Positions 1 to 8,125 of a DNA stretch of 64,000 bases are shown here, in pieces. The stretch is from assembly GCA_001915385.1 (NCBI GenBank), contig MNQK01000033.1:1-64000 (forward strand), in the 5' to 3' direction. The stretch comes from Bacteroidales bacterium 52_46 (lineage in GTDB: Bacteria > Bacteroidota > Bacteroidia > Bacteroidales > Muribaculaceae). The first letter of the stretch is position 1, and every line of letters starts with the position of its first letter. A program made the translations under genes and the position numbers. The notes under the pieces are model-generated. The model ran no database searches. It saw nothing but the letters and a program-made list of their open reading frames with translations, and was not told where the DNA came from.

Positions 1-98
1 GCGCGAAACCGCCGTATGCCGAACGGCACGTACGGTGGTGTGAGAGGGAAGGAAACGAAAGTAGGTCAGAAAAACTTTCGTTTCCCGACCTACTCGAT
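1..98 (+). mobile_element. 3' end of a group II intron (domains V and VI), cut by the window edge
   Basis: Domain V is visible: positions 8-16 (ACCGCCGTA) pair with 31-39 (TACGGTGGT), the tip stem 17-20/25-28 closes a GAAC tetraloop, and the two-base bulge is CG at 29-30. Domain VI follows: GAGAGG (42-47) pairs with CCT-A-CTC (89-95), leaving A92 bulged as the branch-point, and an upper stem joins 52-61 (GAAACGAAAG) to 75-84. The 3' splice site is placed at about 98, giving a branch A 7 nt from the end, as expected for the class. The intron-encoded reverse transcriptase/maturase would lie to the left, outside the window. The insertion lies 22 bp past the stop codon of the Bax-inhibitor gene on the other strand. 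Confidence 0.82.
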
Positions 99-120
99 TC
101 TGTTATTTCTTTTCCTCTAA

Positions 121-822
121 TTAGTCGCGGTCGCCGAAGAAGCGGAGGAGGTAGAGGAAGAGGTTGATGAAGTCGAGGTAGAGTGAGAGGGCGCCGATAG
201 TGGCGAGTTTGCCGTAGCTTTCGTTGGGTGCTACCGATGCCATCTGCTTGATTTTCTGAGTGTCCCATGCGGTGAGGCCGAGGAATATCAGTACACCGGC
301 AAATGAGATGACCCAGCCGAGTGTGTCGCTGTGGGCGAAGATGTTGACTATCGAGGCTATAATCAGACCGATAAGTGCGAAGAAAAGGAACGAACCGATT
401 TTCGTCAGGTCACGGTTGGTGAAGTAGCCGTACACGCTCATCGCGCCGAATGTACCTGCCGTGATGAAGAATGTCTTGGCTATCGAGCCGGGTGAATATA
501 CGAAGAATATCACTGACAGCGTGAAGCCGTTGACTATCGCGAACAGGAAGAACAGCAGCGTGGCCGTCGACGAACTTATCTTGTTGATAGCCGCTGTAAT
601 GGCGATTACCAGACCGATTTCAACAATGGCGAGAATCCAGTAGATTGACGATGATGACAGCATTTTGTAGGCCATGGAGGGCGAATTTGCCACCCAGAGA
701 GCGGTGAGTGCCGTCACTAAAAGTGCCAGAAACATTTTGAAATAGACACGTTTCATCACCTGCGACACCCTGCTGTCGAGCGCCTGGGTGTACTGTGTGT
801 CGGAATAGTTGGAATAATTCAT
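121..822 (-). CDS. Bax inhibitor-1/YccA family membrane protein
   Basis: A 233-residue integral membrane protein of the Bax-inhibitor-1 (UPF0005, YccA/YbhL) family, with about seven hydrophobic segments and the family's aspartate-containing C-terminal part (a WDTQKIK motif, then a Leu/Phe-rich last helix ending LRFFGDRD). Eukaryotic and some bacterial members act as pH-sensitive calcium leak channels; the role in Bacteroidetes is unknown. The start at 822 (MNYSNYSD) is preferred to an upstream ATG at 888 because a -7 box lies at 860-867, between the two. The gene is monocistronic on the minus strand, and a group II intron tail sits just past its stop. Confidence 0.85.
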   Translation of the reverse strand: MNYSNYSDTQYTQALDSRVSQVMKRVYFKMFLALLVTALTALWVANSPSMAYKMLSSSSIYWILAIVEIGLVIAITAAINKISSSTATLLFFLFAIVNGFTLSVIFFVYSPGSIAKTFFITAGTFGAMSVYGYFTNRDLTKIGSFLFFALIGLIIASIVNIFAHSDTLGWVISFAGVLIFLGLTAWDTQKIKQMASVAPNESYGKLATIGALSLYLDFINLFLYLLRFFGDRD

Positions 823-859
823 TTCTGATTGATTGTTAAGTGTATTTACTTTATATACG

Positions 860-867
860 CAAATATA
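860..867 (-). promoter_or_regulatory. -7 promoter box for the Bax-inhibitor gene
   Basis: TATATTTG on the minus strand, with a CTTG about 18 nt further upstream (886-889) as a weak -33. Expected transcript start is near 855, giving a leader of about 30 nt. This decides the downstream start codon. Confidence 0.5.
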
Positions 868-924
868 ACGAAAATGTTGCATCTGCAAGTATATATTAGA
901 CTTAATTATGCCCTTTCGGTTTAA

Positions 925-2712
925 TTACATCCGTTCGGGTACCTTGATGCCGAGCAATGCCATGCCTTGTGCTATGACACGGGCGGTAGTTTCACTCAAT
1001 GCCAGACGCAGGGCACGCACTCCGGCGTTCTCCTCGCGCATGATGGGGCAGTCGTGGTAGAACTGGTTGTACTGCTTTACAAGCTCGTAGACATAGTTTG
1101 CGATGACTGAGGGAGCGAATTTCTTGCCGGCGTCGGCCACCGTTGCGGGGAAGTCGGCGAGTGTCTGTATCAGTGCCACCTCTTTCTCGTTGGGTGTCAC
1201 GCCGGTGTAGTCAAACGCGGTGATACCCTGCTCGGCCGCTTTGCGGAGCACCGAACGTATACGGGCGTATGTATACTGTATGAACGGGCCGGTATTGCCG
1301 TTGAAGTCGATCGACTCTTTGGGGTTGAAGGTCATGTTCTTGCGCGGGTCGACTTTAAGCAGGAAGTATTTGAGTGCTCCGAGACCTACCGTTTCGGCGA
1401 TTTCCTCGGCTTCAGCTTCGGTCAGGCCGTCGAGTTTGCCCAGTTCGCGCGATACCTCGCGGGCTGTGCCCACCATCTCATCCATGAGGTCGTCGGCGTC
1501 GACCACCGTGCCCTCGCGGCTCTTCATCTTACCCTCAGGAAGCTCGACCATACCGTAGGAGAAATGCACCAGGTCCTTGCCCCATTTGAAGCCGAGTTTG
1601 TCGAGGAGCAGCGACAGCACCTGAAAGTGGTAGTTCTGCTCGTTGCCGACCACGTAGACCATCTTGTCGATAGGATAGTCCTGATAGCGCAGCTTGGCCG
1701 TGCCTATATCCTGCGTCATGTAGACCGAAGTACCGTCGGCACGCAGCAACAGCTTGTGGTCGAGGCCGTCGGCGGTGAGGTCGGCCCATACCGAGCCGTC
1801 ATCCTTGCGGTACATGATGCCTTTTTCGAGCCCTTCGAGCACCTTCTCCTTGCCTTCGAGGTAGGTCTGGCTCTCGTAATATATCTTGTCGAAATCGACG
1901 CCCATACGCTTGTATGTCTCGTCGAAACCGGCATATACCCATGAGTTCATCATCTCCCACAGACCGCGTATCTCGGGGTCTTTCTGCTCCCAGCGCACGA
2001 GCATCTCGCGAGCCTCGTTCATCAGCGGTGAAGCGGCTTTGGCTTCATCTTCGGTCATGCCCTTCTCTATCAGCTCCTTGACCTCGGCTTTGAAATGCTT
2101 GTCGAAGAGCACATAGAAGTCGCCGATAAGATGGTCGCCCTTCTTGCCGGTCGACTCGGGAGTGGCGCCTTCGCCCCATTTCTTCCAGGCCAGCATCGAC
2201 TTGCAGATGTGGATACCGCGGTCGTTGACGATGTTGGTCTTGACCACGCGGTTGCCGCAAGCCTTGAGTATCTCCGAGAGGCTGAAACCGAGCAGGTTGT
2301 TGCGCACATGACCCAGGTGGAGGGGCTTGTTGGTGTTGGGCGACGAGTATTCCACCATATAGAGGGGGGAGTCGTCGGTAGCTTTGGTGATACCGTAGTC
2401 GGGGGTGTCCTCGATATGTTTGAGCACGGAGCACCAGAAACCCGGCTCGATGACGATGTTGAGGAAGCCGTTTATCACATTGTAGCGGCTCACTGCCGGC
2501 TCATTTTCCACGAGCCAGTCGCCTATCTCCTTGCCTACCATCGCGGGAGCCTTGCGGGCTGTCTTGACCCAGGGGAACACGATGACCGTCAGGTTGCCTT
2601 CAAATTCCTTTTTGGTTGTTTCCGGTACAATACCGGCGGCATCGGCGTCGATGTTGTACAGCTCCTTGAGAGCGTGCGCCACTGCCTGTGCTATTATTCT
2701 GTCTATTGACAT
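925..2712 (-). CDS. argS: Arginyl-tRNA synthetase
   Basis: Cytoplasmic class I aminoacyl-tRNA synthetase (595 residues) charging tRNA-Arg. The N-terminal Add1 domain is followed by the HIGH-type motif (NKPLHLGHVRNN), the Rossmann catalytic core, a KMSKS-equivalent written KMKSREG, and the C-terminal DALR anticodon-binding domain with the family-typical ending (IAQGMALLGIKVPERM). Full length. The start at 2712 is supported by the -7 box at 2762-2769. It sits alone between the Bax-inhibitor gene and hipBA, all on the minus strand. Confidence 0.97.
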   Translation of the reverse strand: MSIDRIIAQAVAHALKELYNIDADAAGIVPETTKKEFEGNLTVIVFPWVKTARKAPAMVGKEIGDWLVENEPAVSRYNVINGFLNIVIEPGFWCSVLKHIEDTPDYGITKATDDSPLYMVEYSSPNTNKPLHLGHVRNNLLGFSLSEILKACGNRVVKTNIVNDRGIHICKSMLAWKKWGEGATPESTGKKGDHLIGDFYVLFDKHFKAEVKELIEKGMTEDEAKAASPLMNEAREMLVRWEQKDPEIRGLWEMMNSWVYAGFDETYKRMGVDFDKIYYESQTYLEGKEKVLEGLEKGIMYRKDDGSVWADLTADGLDHKLLLRADGTSVYMTQDIGTAKLRYQDYPIDKMVYVVGNEQNYHFQVLSLLLDKLGFKWGKDLVHFSYGMVELPEGKMKSREGTVVDADDLMDEMVGTAREVSRELGKLDGLTEAEAEEIAETVGLGALKYFLLKVDPRKNMTFNPKESIDFNGNTGPFIQYTYARIRSVLRKAAEQGITAFDYTGVTPNEKEVALIQTLADFPATVADAGKKFAPSVIANYVYELVKQYNQFYHDCPIMREENAGVRALRLALSETTARVIAQGMALLGIKVPERM

Positions 2713-2761
2713 TTTCGTTGTTGATTTTTATAATATTTGCACTACTTATAGTTATCAACCA

Positions 2762-2769
2762 CAAAGATA
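2762..2769 (-). promoter_or_regulatory. -7 promoter box for argS
   Basis: TATCTTTG on the minus strand, about 50 nt before the argS ATG. No clear -33 box. Confidence 0.45.
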
Positions 2770-2828
2770 CAAAAAATCAGTAATATAGCTGCTATATACC
2801 CTGATTTTCCCTACGCTTCCGTATCTTT

Positions 2829-3947
2829 CTAAATCTTGTACCGTAAAAGATCGCCGCAACTGTCACTTAGCTCGGTAATTATTTCCCGGCACCGTTTTTC
2901 CGGAATTTTTATTCTTCGGCCTACGGCTATGAAATCATCGGCAGTCGGTTTGCCGGTTCCGTTGACCGAGGTAGCATGCTGGCCGTTGTATCCTTCGGTA
3001 CAGAGAGTCAAGTCGTAGGCCGGAGCCAATTGCCAGCGCCATCTTTCTTCCGTATCCTTCGTGATGAGAAAACTGAAATTTTTACAATGGTCGTCTTTAT
3101 TTTCAGTCAGGTAGTTGAATACCATGCGGCGGAACATCTCTTCGACTTCTTTTGCGCTTTGAGTCAGATAGCCCGTCAGTGCCAGCAGGTTGCCGTAGTC
3201 TAATACCGGAGTCGACAGCGAGATTCCAAGCAATGCTCCGGCCGTGGCCACATGAATGCGTTCGCCTGTCGGGGTCAGGTCAAATCGTCTTGTAGCGAAA
3301 TATCTGTCGTTAAGCAATCTGAAATCGGGTACATTAATACCGCATCTGCGTGCCACTTCATTGTAGTGATACTCACGGAGTCCTATATCCGTATCGTCGT
3401 AAGTATGTCTGAATTTTACGAGCCAGTGCCCTTCTCCGTCCGAAAATACGGCTTTCGGGCGACATCCCCCGCTGTTACCGCTGTTGTAAAGGAGGAGGCC
3501 TGCGTCTTTGTCCTGTTTCTCCCTCAGCACATCAAGAGCCTTGGCCTGCAGGATGTCGAAATCGAGAACTTCTTTTTCTGTTGCGACCGGTCGTTGCGGC
3601 TGATAGGTCAGCGCTCCCATTCCGCTGTTTCCTATTATGCTGAGCCGGTCAAGGGCTGAAAGGTTACGGTCGTCGATGCCCTCCCTGAGGAGAGCCTTGT
3701 GGAGGAGATAGCGTCCGTAACCGTCGGGCAGACTGTCCTCAAAAATACCGAAATTGCCATAAAACGGCTGTGGACGGGCTATGAAAAGCTCCGGGCGCAG
3801 GGGAAGTTCGAGCGGTGATATGCTGAATCCTTCTCCAAGCCATTGTTTGCTGTATTCGAAAACGCACAGTTTGCGGTCGGGAGTAGACGAGAGAGTGCCG
3901 ACTTCCTTGTCATGGTATCCAACAGTAAGTTTGTCAAGGCTTTTCAT
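2829..3947 (-). CDS. hipA: HipA-family serine/threonine kinase toxin
   Basis: A 372-residue HipA-type kinase, the toxin half of a type II toxin-antitoxin pair. In E. coli HipA phosphorylates glutamyl-tRNA synthetase and induces persistence; the target here is unknown. Seen: an N-terminal couple-HipA region (GNFGIFEDSLPDGYG), the glycine loop NSGGCRPKA, the ATP-lysine strand (HWLVKFRH), the catalytic NKDDHCKNFSFL motif and the metal-binding PAYDLT. All active-site elements are present, so it is probably active. The start overlaps the hipB stop by 4 bases (ATGA), indicating translational coupling. Unlike short HipT/HipS systems, the N-terminal lobe is intact. Confidence 0.92.
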   Translation of the reverse strand: MKSLDKLTVGYHDKEVGTLSSTPDRKLCVFEYSKQWLGEGFSISPLELPLRPELFIARPQPFYGNFGIFEDSLPDGYGRYLLHKALLREGIDDRNLSALDRLSIIGNSGMGALTYQPQRPVATEKEVLDFDILQAKALDVLREKQDKDAGLLLYNSGNSGGCRPKAVFSDGEGHWLVKFRHTYDDTDIGLREYHYNEVARRCGINVPDFRLLNDRYFATRRFDLTPTGERIHVATAGALLGISLSTPVLDYGNLLALTGYLTQSAKEVEEMFRRMVFNYLTENKDDHCKNFSFLITKDTEERWRWQLAPAYDLTLCTEGYNGQHATSVNGTGKPTADDFIAVGRRIKIPEKRCREIITELSDSCGDLLRYKI

Positions 3948-4273
3948 GATTTATGCGCTTTTTTCTTGCCGGTATTCTTGTGAATCTGAAGCAGTTCATC
4001 CATTGTGGAATACTTCGCCTCGTTGAAAATGTTTTTTATCTCCGACGTGTATCCCAGGGCGACTGCTATGCCAATGAGATTTTTCAGCGAGATAAGTCCT
4101 TTTTGCTCGAATCGTACGATATTGCTGAGTGCCACTCCCGATTTTTCGGCAACCTGAACCCGAGTCATGTTTTTCTCGATACGGCGTTTGCGGAAATCGT
4201 TGGCAATATTCTTCGCAATATCATCGCTGTTTTCAAATGCGAAGTTATCTAAAATTGATAATATATTATTCAT
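3944..4273 (-). CDS. hipB: HipB-like helix-turn-helix antitoxin
   Basis: A 109-residue DNA-binding antitoxin. The central XRE-type helix-turn-helix reads roughly TRVQVAEKSGVALSNIVRFE, followed by KGLISLKNLIGIAVALG. It precedes and overlaps hipA, the usual antitoxin-first order. The family neutralises HipA by direct binding and represses its own promoter. A matching palindrome lies just upstream at 4294-4315. The Lys/Ser-rich C-terminal tail (KNTGKKKAHKS) is longer than in minimal HipB and is likely flexible. Confidence 0.88.
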   Translation of the reverse strand: MNNILSILDNFAFENSDDIAKNIANDFRKRRIEKNMTRVQVAEKSGVALSNIVRFEQKGLISLKNLIGIAVALGYTSEIKNIFNEAKYSTMDELLQIHKNTGKKKAHKS

Positions 4274-4293
4274 ATATCGATAAAATAAGTGTT

Positions 4294-4315
4294 AACTGAT
4301 AAAATATTATCAGTT
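4294..4315. promoter_or_regulatory. Palindromic operator of hipBA
   Basis: AACTGATA-N6-TATCAGTT is a perfect 8+8 dyad. It sits over the expected transcript start of hipBA, where a HipB dimer would block RNA polymerase. Further GATAAAA half-sites lie at about 4279-4285 and 4339-4345, so binding may be cooperative. Confidence 0.65.
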
Positions 4316-4317
4316 TG

Positions 4318-4349
4318 TAAAGATATGCTTTTTCTGTTGATAAAACAAA
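4318..4349 (-). promoter_or_regulatory. Promoter of hipBA
   Basis: On the minus strand, TTTG (4346-4349) is followed after exactly 20 nt by TATCTTTA (4318-4325), a one-mismatch fit to the Bacteroidetes -33/-7 promoter. The palindromic operator begins 2 nt downstream. Confidence 0.6.
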
Positions 4350-4467
4350 TTCCTACGCTCTTTAATCATTTAATTTTTACAGAAACTGCGGGTATTTGTA
4401 ACTTTTTTGTTATTTTTGCGTCTAATAGAAAAACAATTTTAATATTCCAACGATAAAATCCGAAATT

Positions 4468-4875
4468 ATGAAAAAGATTCTGATGTTGATGATTGTGGCA
4501 CTCGCTGCAGTCTCTGTTAAGGCTATCAATGTTGACGAGGCTTACAACAAACTTACCGAAATCCCGGGCGCGGCTCTTTCCGATGTACCTGAATATGACT
4601 GTACCAAAGAGGGTATGGACTGGGGCAAGGTAGTGATGTTTATCGGAGCTTCTCCCGCCACTATCGCCGAAGTGCAGAAAGTGCTTGCCGAAGTCACCGA
4701 CCCCGTCGTAGTCGATGAGAAAGCTCAGGGCAACAACCATGTTGTAGGCTACGCTGCAAAGCAGGAGGACGGCCGCACACGCGCCCTTGTAAGCGTCAAT
4801 ATGCCCGGTGCCGGACTCGTGGTAGTCTACGCCCAAGGTGGCGACGACGTCGTATCAGGCATGAACATCAACTGA
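4468..4875 (+). CDS. Small secreted protein of unknown function
   Basis: A 135-residue protein with a clear signal peptide (MKKILMLMIVALAAVSVKA) and a mature part of about 115 residues that is acidic, lacks membrane segments and has one cysteine. I do not recognise the family; the size and sequence (NVDEAYNKLTEIPGA near the N-terminus, alternating beta-like strands later) resemble small Bacteroidetes periplasmic proteins such as the DUF4252 group, but only weakly. A TATTTTTG box at 4411-4418 is a plausible -7 element. It ends in a stem-loop shared with the convergent panB. Confidence 0.7.
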   Translation: MKKILMLMIVALAAVSVKAINVDEAYNKLTEIPGAALSDVPEYDCTKEGMDWGKVVMFIGASPATIAEVQKVLAEVTDPVVVDEKAQGNNHVVGYAAKQEDGRTRALVSVNMPGAGLVVVYAQGGDDVVSGMNIN

Positions 4876-4900
4876 TACCGTCACTCATAACAATAAATAA

Positions 4901-4936
4901 CAAAGGCGTCCTTTCCACTCGGAAAAGACGCCTTTG
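4901..4936. terminator. Bidirectional terminator between the secreted protein gene and panB
   Basis: CAAAGGCGTC at 4901-4910 pairs with GACGCCTTTG at 4927-4936 and an inner CTTTCC/GGAAAA extends the stem, with a four-base loop. It lies between two convergent genes. T-runs on both sides are interrupted, so termination may be partial. Confidence 0.7.
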
Positions 4937-4953
4937 TTGTTTCGTTACAATTA

Positions 4954-5775
4954 TCAGTACTGCTCGCTGGCGTTGGGGAAGTCGCCGTCCTTGACGTCGT
5001 TGATGTAGCCCTTAACCGCCGAGTCGATGACTGTGGCGAGGTCGGCGTAGCGACGCAGGAATTTGGGGGAGAATCCTTTGTTGATGCCGAGCATGTCGTG
5101 CATCACGAGCACCTGCCCGTCACAGCCGTTGCCGGCTCCGATGCCTATTACCGGTATGGTGAGTTCCGATGCCACGCGAACTGCCAGTGCTGCCGGTATC
5201 TTTTCGAGCACGAGGGCGAAGCAGCCTATCTCCTCAAGCATCTTGGCGTCGCTGATGAGTCGTTCGGCTTCGGCTTCCTCCTTGGCGCGCACGGCGTAGG
5301 TGCCGAACTTGTTGATTGACTGGGGTGTGAGTCCCAAGTGTCCCATCACGGGAATGCCCGCGCAAAGTATGCGCTCGATTGATTCGCGTATCTCGGCTCC
5401 ACCCTCCATTTTTACGGCTTCGGCATTCGACTCCTTCATGATGCGGATAGCTGAGGCAAGAGCTTCTTTAGAGTTGCCCTGATAGGTGCCGAACGGCATG
5501 TCGACCACCACAAGAGCACGGCTAACGCCTTTTACAACGCTCGATGCGTGGTATATCATCTGGTCGAGAGTCATCGGCAGGGTAGTTACGTTGCCGGCCA
5601 TGACATTTGATGCCGAGTCGCCTACGAGTATCACATCCATTCCTGCTTCGTCGATGAGGCGTGCCATCGAATAATCGTAGGCCGTAAGCATGGCTATCTT
5701 CTCGTTGCGGCGTTTCATTTCAGTAAGCCGCAATGTAGTGACTTTACGCTGATTGTCAGTTGTATTTGTTGACAT
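4954..5775 (-). CDS. panB: 3-methyl-2-oxobutanoate hydroxymethyltransferase
   Basis: First enzyme of pantothenate synthesis: transfers a hydroxymethyl group from methylene-tetrahydrofolate to alpha-ketoisovalerate, giving ketopantoate. The 273-residue TIM barrel shows the family signatures: LTAYDYSMARLIDEAG, the metal-binding VGDSASNVMAG, MPFGTYQ, VKMEGG with the following GHLGLTPQS, and GIGAGNGCDGQVLVMHDMLG near the C-terminus. Full length. The gene is monocistronic here, with panC not adjacent. A TACCTTTG -7 box lies 60 nt upstream. Confidence 0.97.
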   Translation of the reverse strand: MSTNTTDNQRKVTTLRLTEMKRRNEKIAMLTAYDYSMARLIDEAGMDVILVGDSASNVMAGNVTTLPMTLDQMIYHASSVVKGVSRALVVVDMPFGTYQGNSKEALASAIRIMKESNAEAVKMEGGAEIRESIERILCAGIPVMGHLGLTPQSINKFGTYAVRAKEEAEAERLISDAKMLEEIGCFALVLEKIPAALAVRVASELTIPVIGIGAGNGCDGQVLVMHDMLGINKGFSPKFLRRYADLATVIDSAVKGYINDVKDGDFPNASEQY

Positions 5776-5834
5776 ATATACGTGATTTTATGTAATTATT
5801 TATGCATAAATGAATATATCGGGAATATTCGGCA

Positions 5835-5842
5835 CAAAGGTA
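5835..5842 (-). promoter_or_regulatory. -7 promoter box for panB
   Basis: TACCTTTG on the minus strand, giving a leader of about 55 nt before the panB ATG. Confidence 0.45.
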
Positions 5843-5917
5843 ACATATAAATCAACACCATTGAATGAAAATGTAAAAAATTTGCCGATGGGGGAAACTT
5901 TATCGGGGAAAAACTCG

Positions 5918-5925
5918 TATCTTTG
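5918..5925 (+). promoter_or_regulatory. -7 promoter box for upp
   Basis: TATCTTTG 24 nt before the upp start codon; no good -33 box. Confidence 0.45.
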
Positions 5926-5949
5926 AGAAAATAAAATCTTAAATATACG

Positions 5950-6603
5950 ATGAAAATAATAAATTTTGACAAGGGAAATTCCCTGATAAGCCAGTATATG
6001 TCGGAACTGCGCGACGTCAACATACAGAATGACCGTCTGCGCTTCCGCCGCAATCTCGAGCGCATAGGCCAGATTATGGCGTTTGAAATATCGCGCACGC
6101 TCAACTACAAGGAGGTCGACGTCACCACACCTCTCGGAGTGTCGAAATGCCACCGCATAGCCGATCCCGTTGTGCTTGCCACCATATTCCGTGCCGGGGT
6201 ACCGTTCCATCAGGGTTTTCTCGAATATTTCGACAATGCTGAAAACGCATTCGTGTCGGCCTACCGCAAATACAAGGAGAAGGAGAATTTTGACGTCTGC
6301 ATCGAGTATCTCGCATCGCCCAACCTCGAGGACAAGATAGTGGTTATCGCCGACCCTATGCTTGCCACAGGCGCCTCGATGGAACTGAGCTACCGCGCAC
6401 TGCTCACCAAAGGCACCCCGCGCCACATCCACGTAGCCTCCGTAATAGCCTCGCAGCGCGCCATCGACTACGTATCCGAAACATTCCCCAAGGACCGCAC
6501 CACAATCTGGGTAGGCGCAGTCGACGAGCACATCAACGACCACTCCTACATAGTCCCCGGCCTCGGCGATGCCGGCGACCTCGCCTACGGCGTAAAGGAA
6601 TAA
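5950..6603 (+). CDS. upp: Uracil phosphoribosyltransferase
   Basis: Pyrimidine salvage enzyme converting uracil and PRPP to UMP. The 217-residue type I phosphoribosyltransferase carries the PRPP-binding loop (VIADPMLATGAS) and the uracil-binding C-terminal region ending with IVPGLGDAGDLAYG. Length is usual for the family. A separate transcription unit, divergent from panB and convergent with the xerD operon. Confidence 0.95.
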   Translation: MKIINFDKGNSLISQYMSELRDVNIQNDRLRFRRNLERIGQIMAFEISRTLNYKEVDVTTPLGVSKCHRIADPVVLATIFRAGVPFHQGFLEYFDNAENAFVSAYRKYKEKENFDVCIEYLASPNLEDKIVVIADPMLATGASMELSYRALLTKGTPRHIHVASVIASQRAIDYVSETFPKDRTTIWVGAVDEHINDHSYIVPGLGDAGDLAYGVKE

Positions 6604-6667
6604 CCGATACAACCTGTGTAATAACTCGCTATTTATAAGCATAAAATGGCGCCCGCAGGTCGTCGAT

Positions 6668-7579
6668 TTACCTTGTGTTGCGGGGGTGGTGGGTGAGGAT
6701 TTCTTCGCGGAGGTAGGAGCGGTCGAGGTGGAGGTAGACTTCGGTTGTGGAGATGGATTCGTGGCCGAGCATCTGCTGGATGGCGCGGAGGTTGGCTCCC
6801 CCTTCGAGGAGATGGGTGGCGAAGGAGTGGCGCATGGTGTGGGGCGATATTTCTTTGCTGACGCCGGCTGCTTCGGCGAGGCCGCTCACTATGTAGTATA
6901 TCATCATGCGGGTGAGGCGTCCGCCGCGACGGCTCACGAACAGGATGTTGCTTTCGCCGGGTTTGATGTTTATGTCGCCGCGTACTTCCATGTAATCCTT
7001 TATTGCGTCAATTGTCACCTGTGCCATCGGTACAAGGCGCTCCTTGTCGCCTTTGCCCCGTACTATCACGTATTGCTCGTCGGTGTAGATGCGTGAAATC
7101 TCGAGGTTGATTAGCTCCGATACACGCAGTCCGCAGCCGTAGAGTGTCTCGATGATGGCGCGGTTGCGTATGCCCTCGAATTTCGACATGTCGATGGCGT
7201 CAATCATGGCGTCGATTTCCCCGATTGACAGCACTTCCGGGAGCTTGCGTCCGATGCGTGGGCTTTCAAGCAGCTCGGTAGGGTCTGTGTCGATGTAATC
7301 TTCGCGTACAAGCCACCGGAAGAAGGATTTGACGCCGGAAATAATCCGAGCGAGGGTGCGCACGGCGATGCCGAGGTCGTAGCAGTCGGCGGCAAACTGC
7401 TGCAGGTCGGTGAGGGTGATGCGGTCGACGGTCAGTCCGGCGCTGCTGCAATAGTTGAGCAATTTGCGCACGTCCTCGCCGTAGGCTTCGACCGTGTTGG
7501 CCGACATGCCGCGCTCAAGACGCAGATGCACCGTGAAACGGTCGAGCAAATCTCCGGCTGATGGTAATACGCGCCCCAA
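6668..7579 (-). CDS. xerD: XerD-like tyrosine recombinase
   Basis: A 303-residue site-specific recombinase of the XerC/XerD type, which resolves chromosome dimers at dif. An N-terminal SAM-like core-binding domain (about 1-95) is followed by the catalytic domain with the complete set: Arg in LYGCGLRVSEL, Lys in GKGDKERLVPM, HxxR in HTMRHSFATHLLEGG, and His/Tyr in LGHESISTTEVYLHLD. It is the last gene of a three-gene minus-strand operon, 12 nt after the preceding gene. The housekeeping context favours a chromosomal Xer enzyme over an element integrase. Confidence 0.9.
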   Translation of the reverse strand: MGRVLPSAGDLLDRFTVHLRLERGMSANTVEAYGEDVRKLLNYCSSAGLTVDRITLTDLQQFAADCYDLGIAVRTLARIISGVKSFFRWLVREDYIDTDPTELLESPRIGRKLPEVLSIGEIDAMIDAIDMSKFEGIRNRAIIETLYGCGLRVSELINLEISRIYTDEQYVIVRGKGDKERLVPMAQVTIDAIKDYMEVRGDINIKPGESNILFVSRRGGRLTRMMIYYIVSGLAEAAGVSKEISPHTMRHSFATHLLEGGANLRAIQQMLGHESISTTEVYLHLDRSYLREEILTHHPRNTR

Positions 7580-7591
7580 GATAATGACTGA

Positions 7592-8125
7592 TTATTTGAT
7601 GACTATTTTGAATGACTGCCGCGGCAGGTGGCTGAAACGGCATATTATGCCCGTGCGGCGGTCGCTGAAATCCATACCGCGGCTGCATGTGGCCGTCACA
7701 CGCTTCCAGAGGCTTCGTGACGGCTCTTTGTTTATCCGGGTGATGATGCACACGGGCGAACCGTTGTCGCGCTCCAAGGGGCTTCCGGCGGCTCCTGCGA
7801 CGGTCATGTCGGGTACGACGGTCATGTCGTCACCGACAACGCTAATGTCGCGTCCCGTCGCATTGATGATGTGCCGGAGCCTGTTGTCGGAATCGGAATA
7901 TACGGCGATGGTTGCCGGCTTTAGATACTCGATGCAGCGGAGCATCAGGGACGCGAAGTGCAAATCATCGCCGTTGAGGCCGTCAAGCAGCTTTTCATGG
8001 CCTGCCGCGCCTCGTCGGGAAAGAACTTCGGTGACGAACGAGTAGGCGAAAGGGGAGTGGATGCCGAATCCACCCGCGCGCCAGCGTCGTTTGGGCCATG
8101 TGATTGTCCTGCGTAGCGATATCAT
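7592..8125 (-). CDS. Shortened methyltransferase-like protein
   Basis: A 177-residue protein whose N-terminus carries a GFGIHSPFAYSFV motif, which I know from the start of a Bacteroidetes class I SAM-dependent methyltransferase family (usual form GxGxHSPFxxxF). The following part (YLKPATIAVYSDSDNRLRHIINATG) looks like a beta-alpha unit where the SAM-binding glycine loop should be, but no GxGxG is present and the protein is shorter than the family. It may be a degenerate or non-catalytic relative. It overlaps the upstream YfhO-like gene by 4 bases and is 12 nt from xerD. The C-terminus is basic. Confidence 0.7.
   Translation of the reverse strand: MISLRRTITWPKRRWRAGGFGIHSPFAYSFVTEVLSRRGAAGHEKLLDGLNGDDLHFASLMLRCIEYLKPATIAVYSDSDNRLRHIINATGRDISVVGDDMTVVPDMTVAGAAGSPLERDNGSPVCIITRINKEPSRSLWKRVTATCSRGMDFSDRRTGIICRFSHLPRQSFKIVIK

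Noticed and set aside
1564..2709. Long plus-strand open frames across argS
   Set aside because: They are shadows produced by GC-rich codon use in argS; no start signal or family likeness. The same holds for the long frames opposite mutS, mnmG, proB and the SusC genes.
6668..7579. Integrase of a mobile element
   Set aside because: It is a tyrosine recombinase, but its place in a housekeeping operon, its XerD length and the lack of element genes nearby fit the chromosomal Xer protein.
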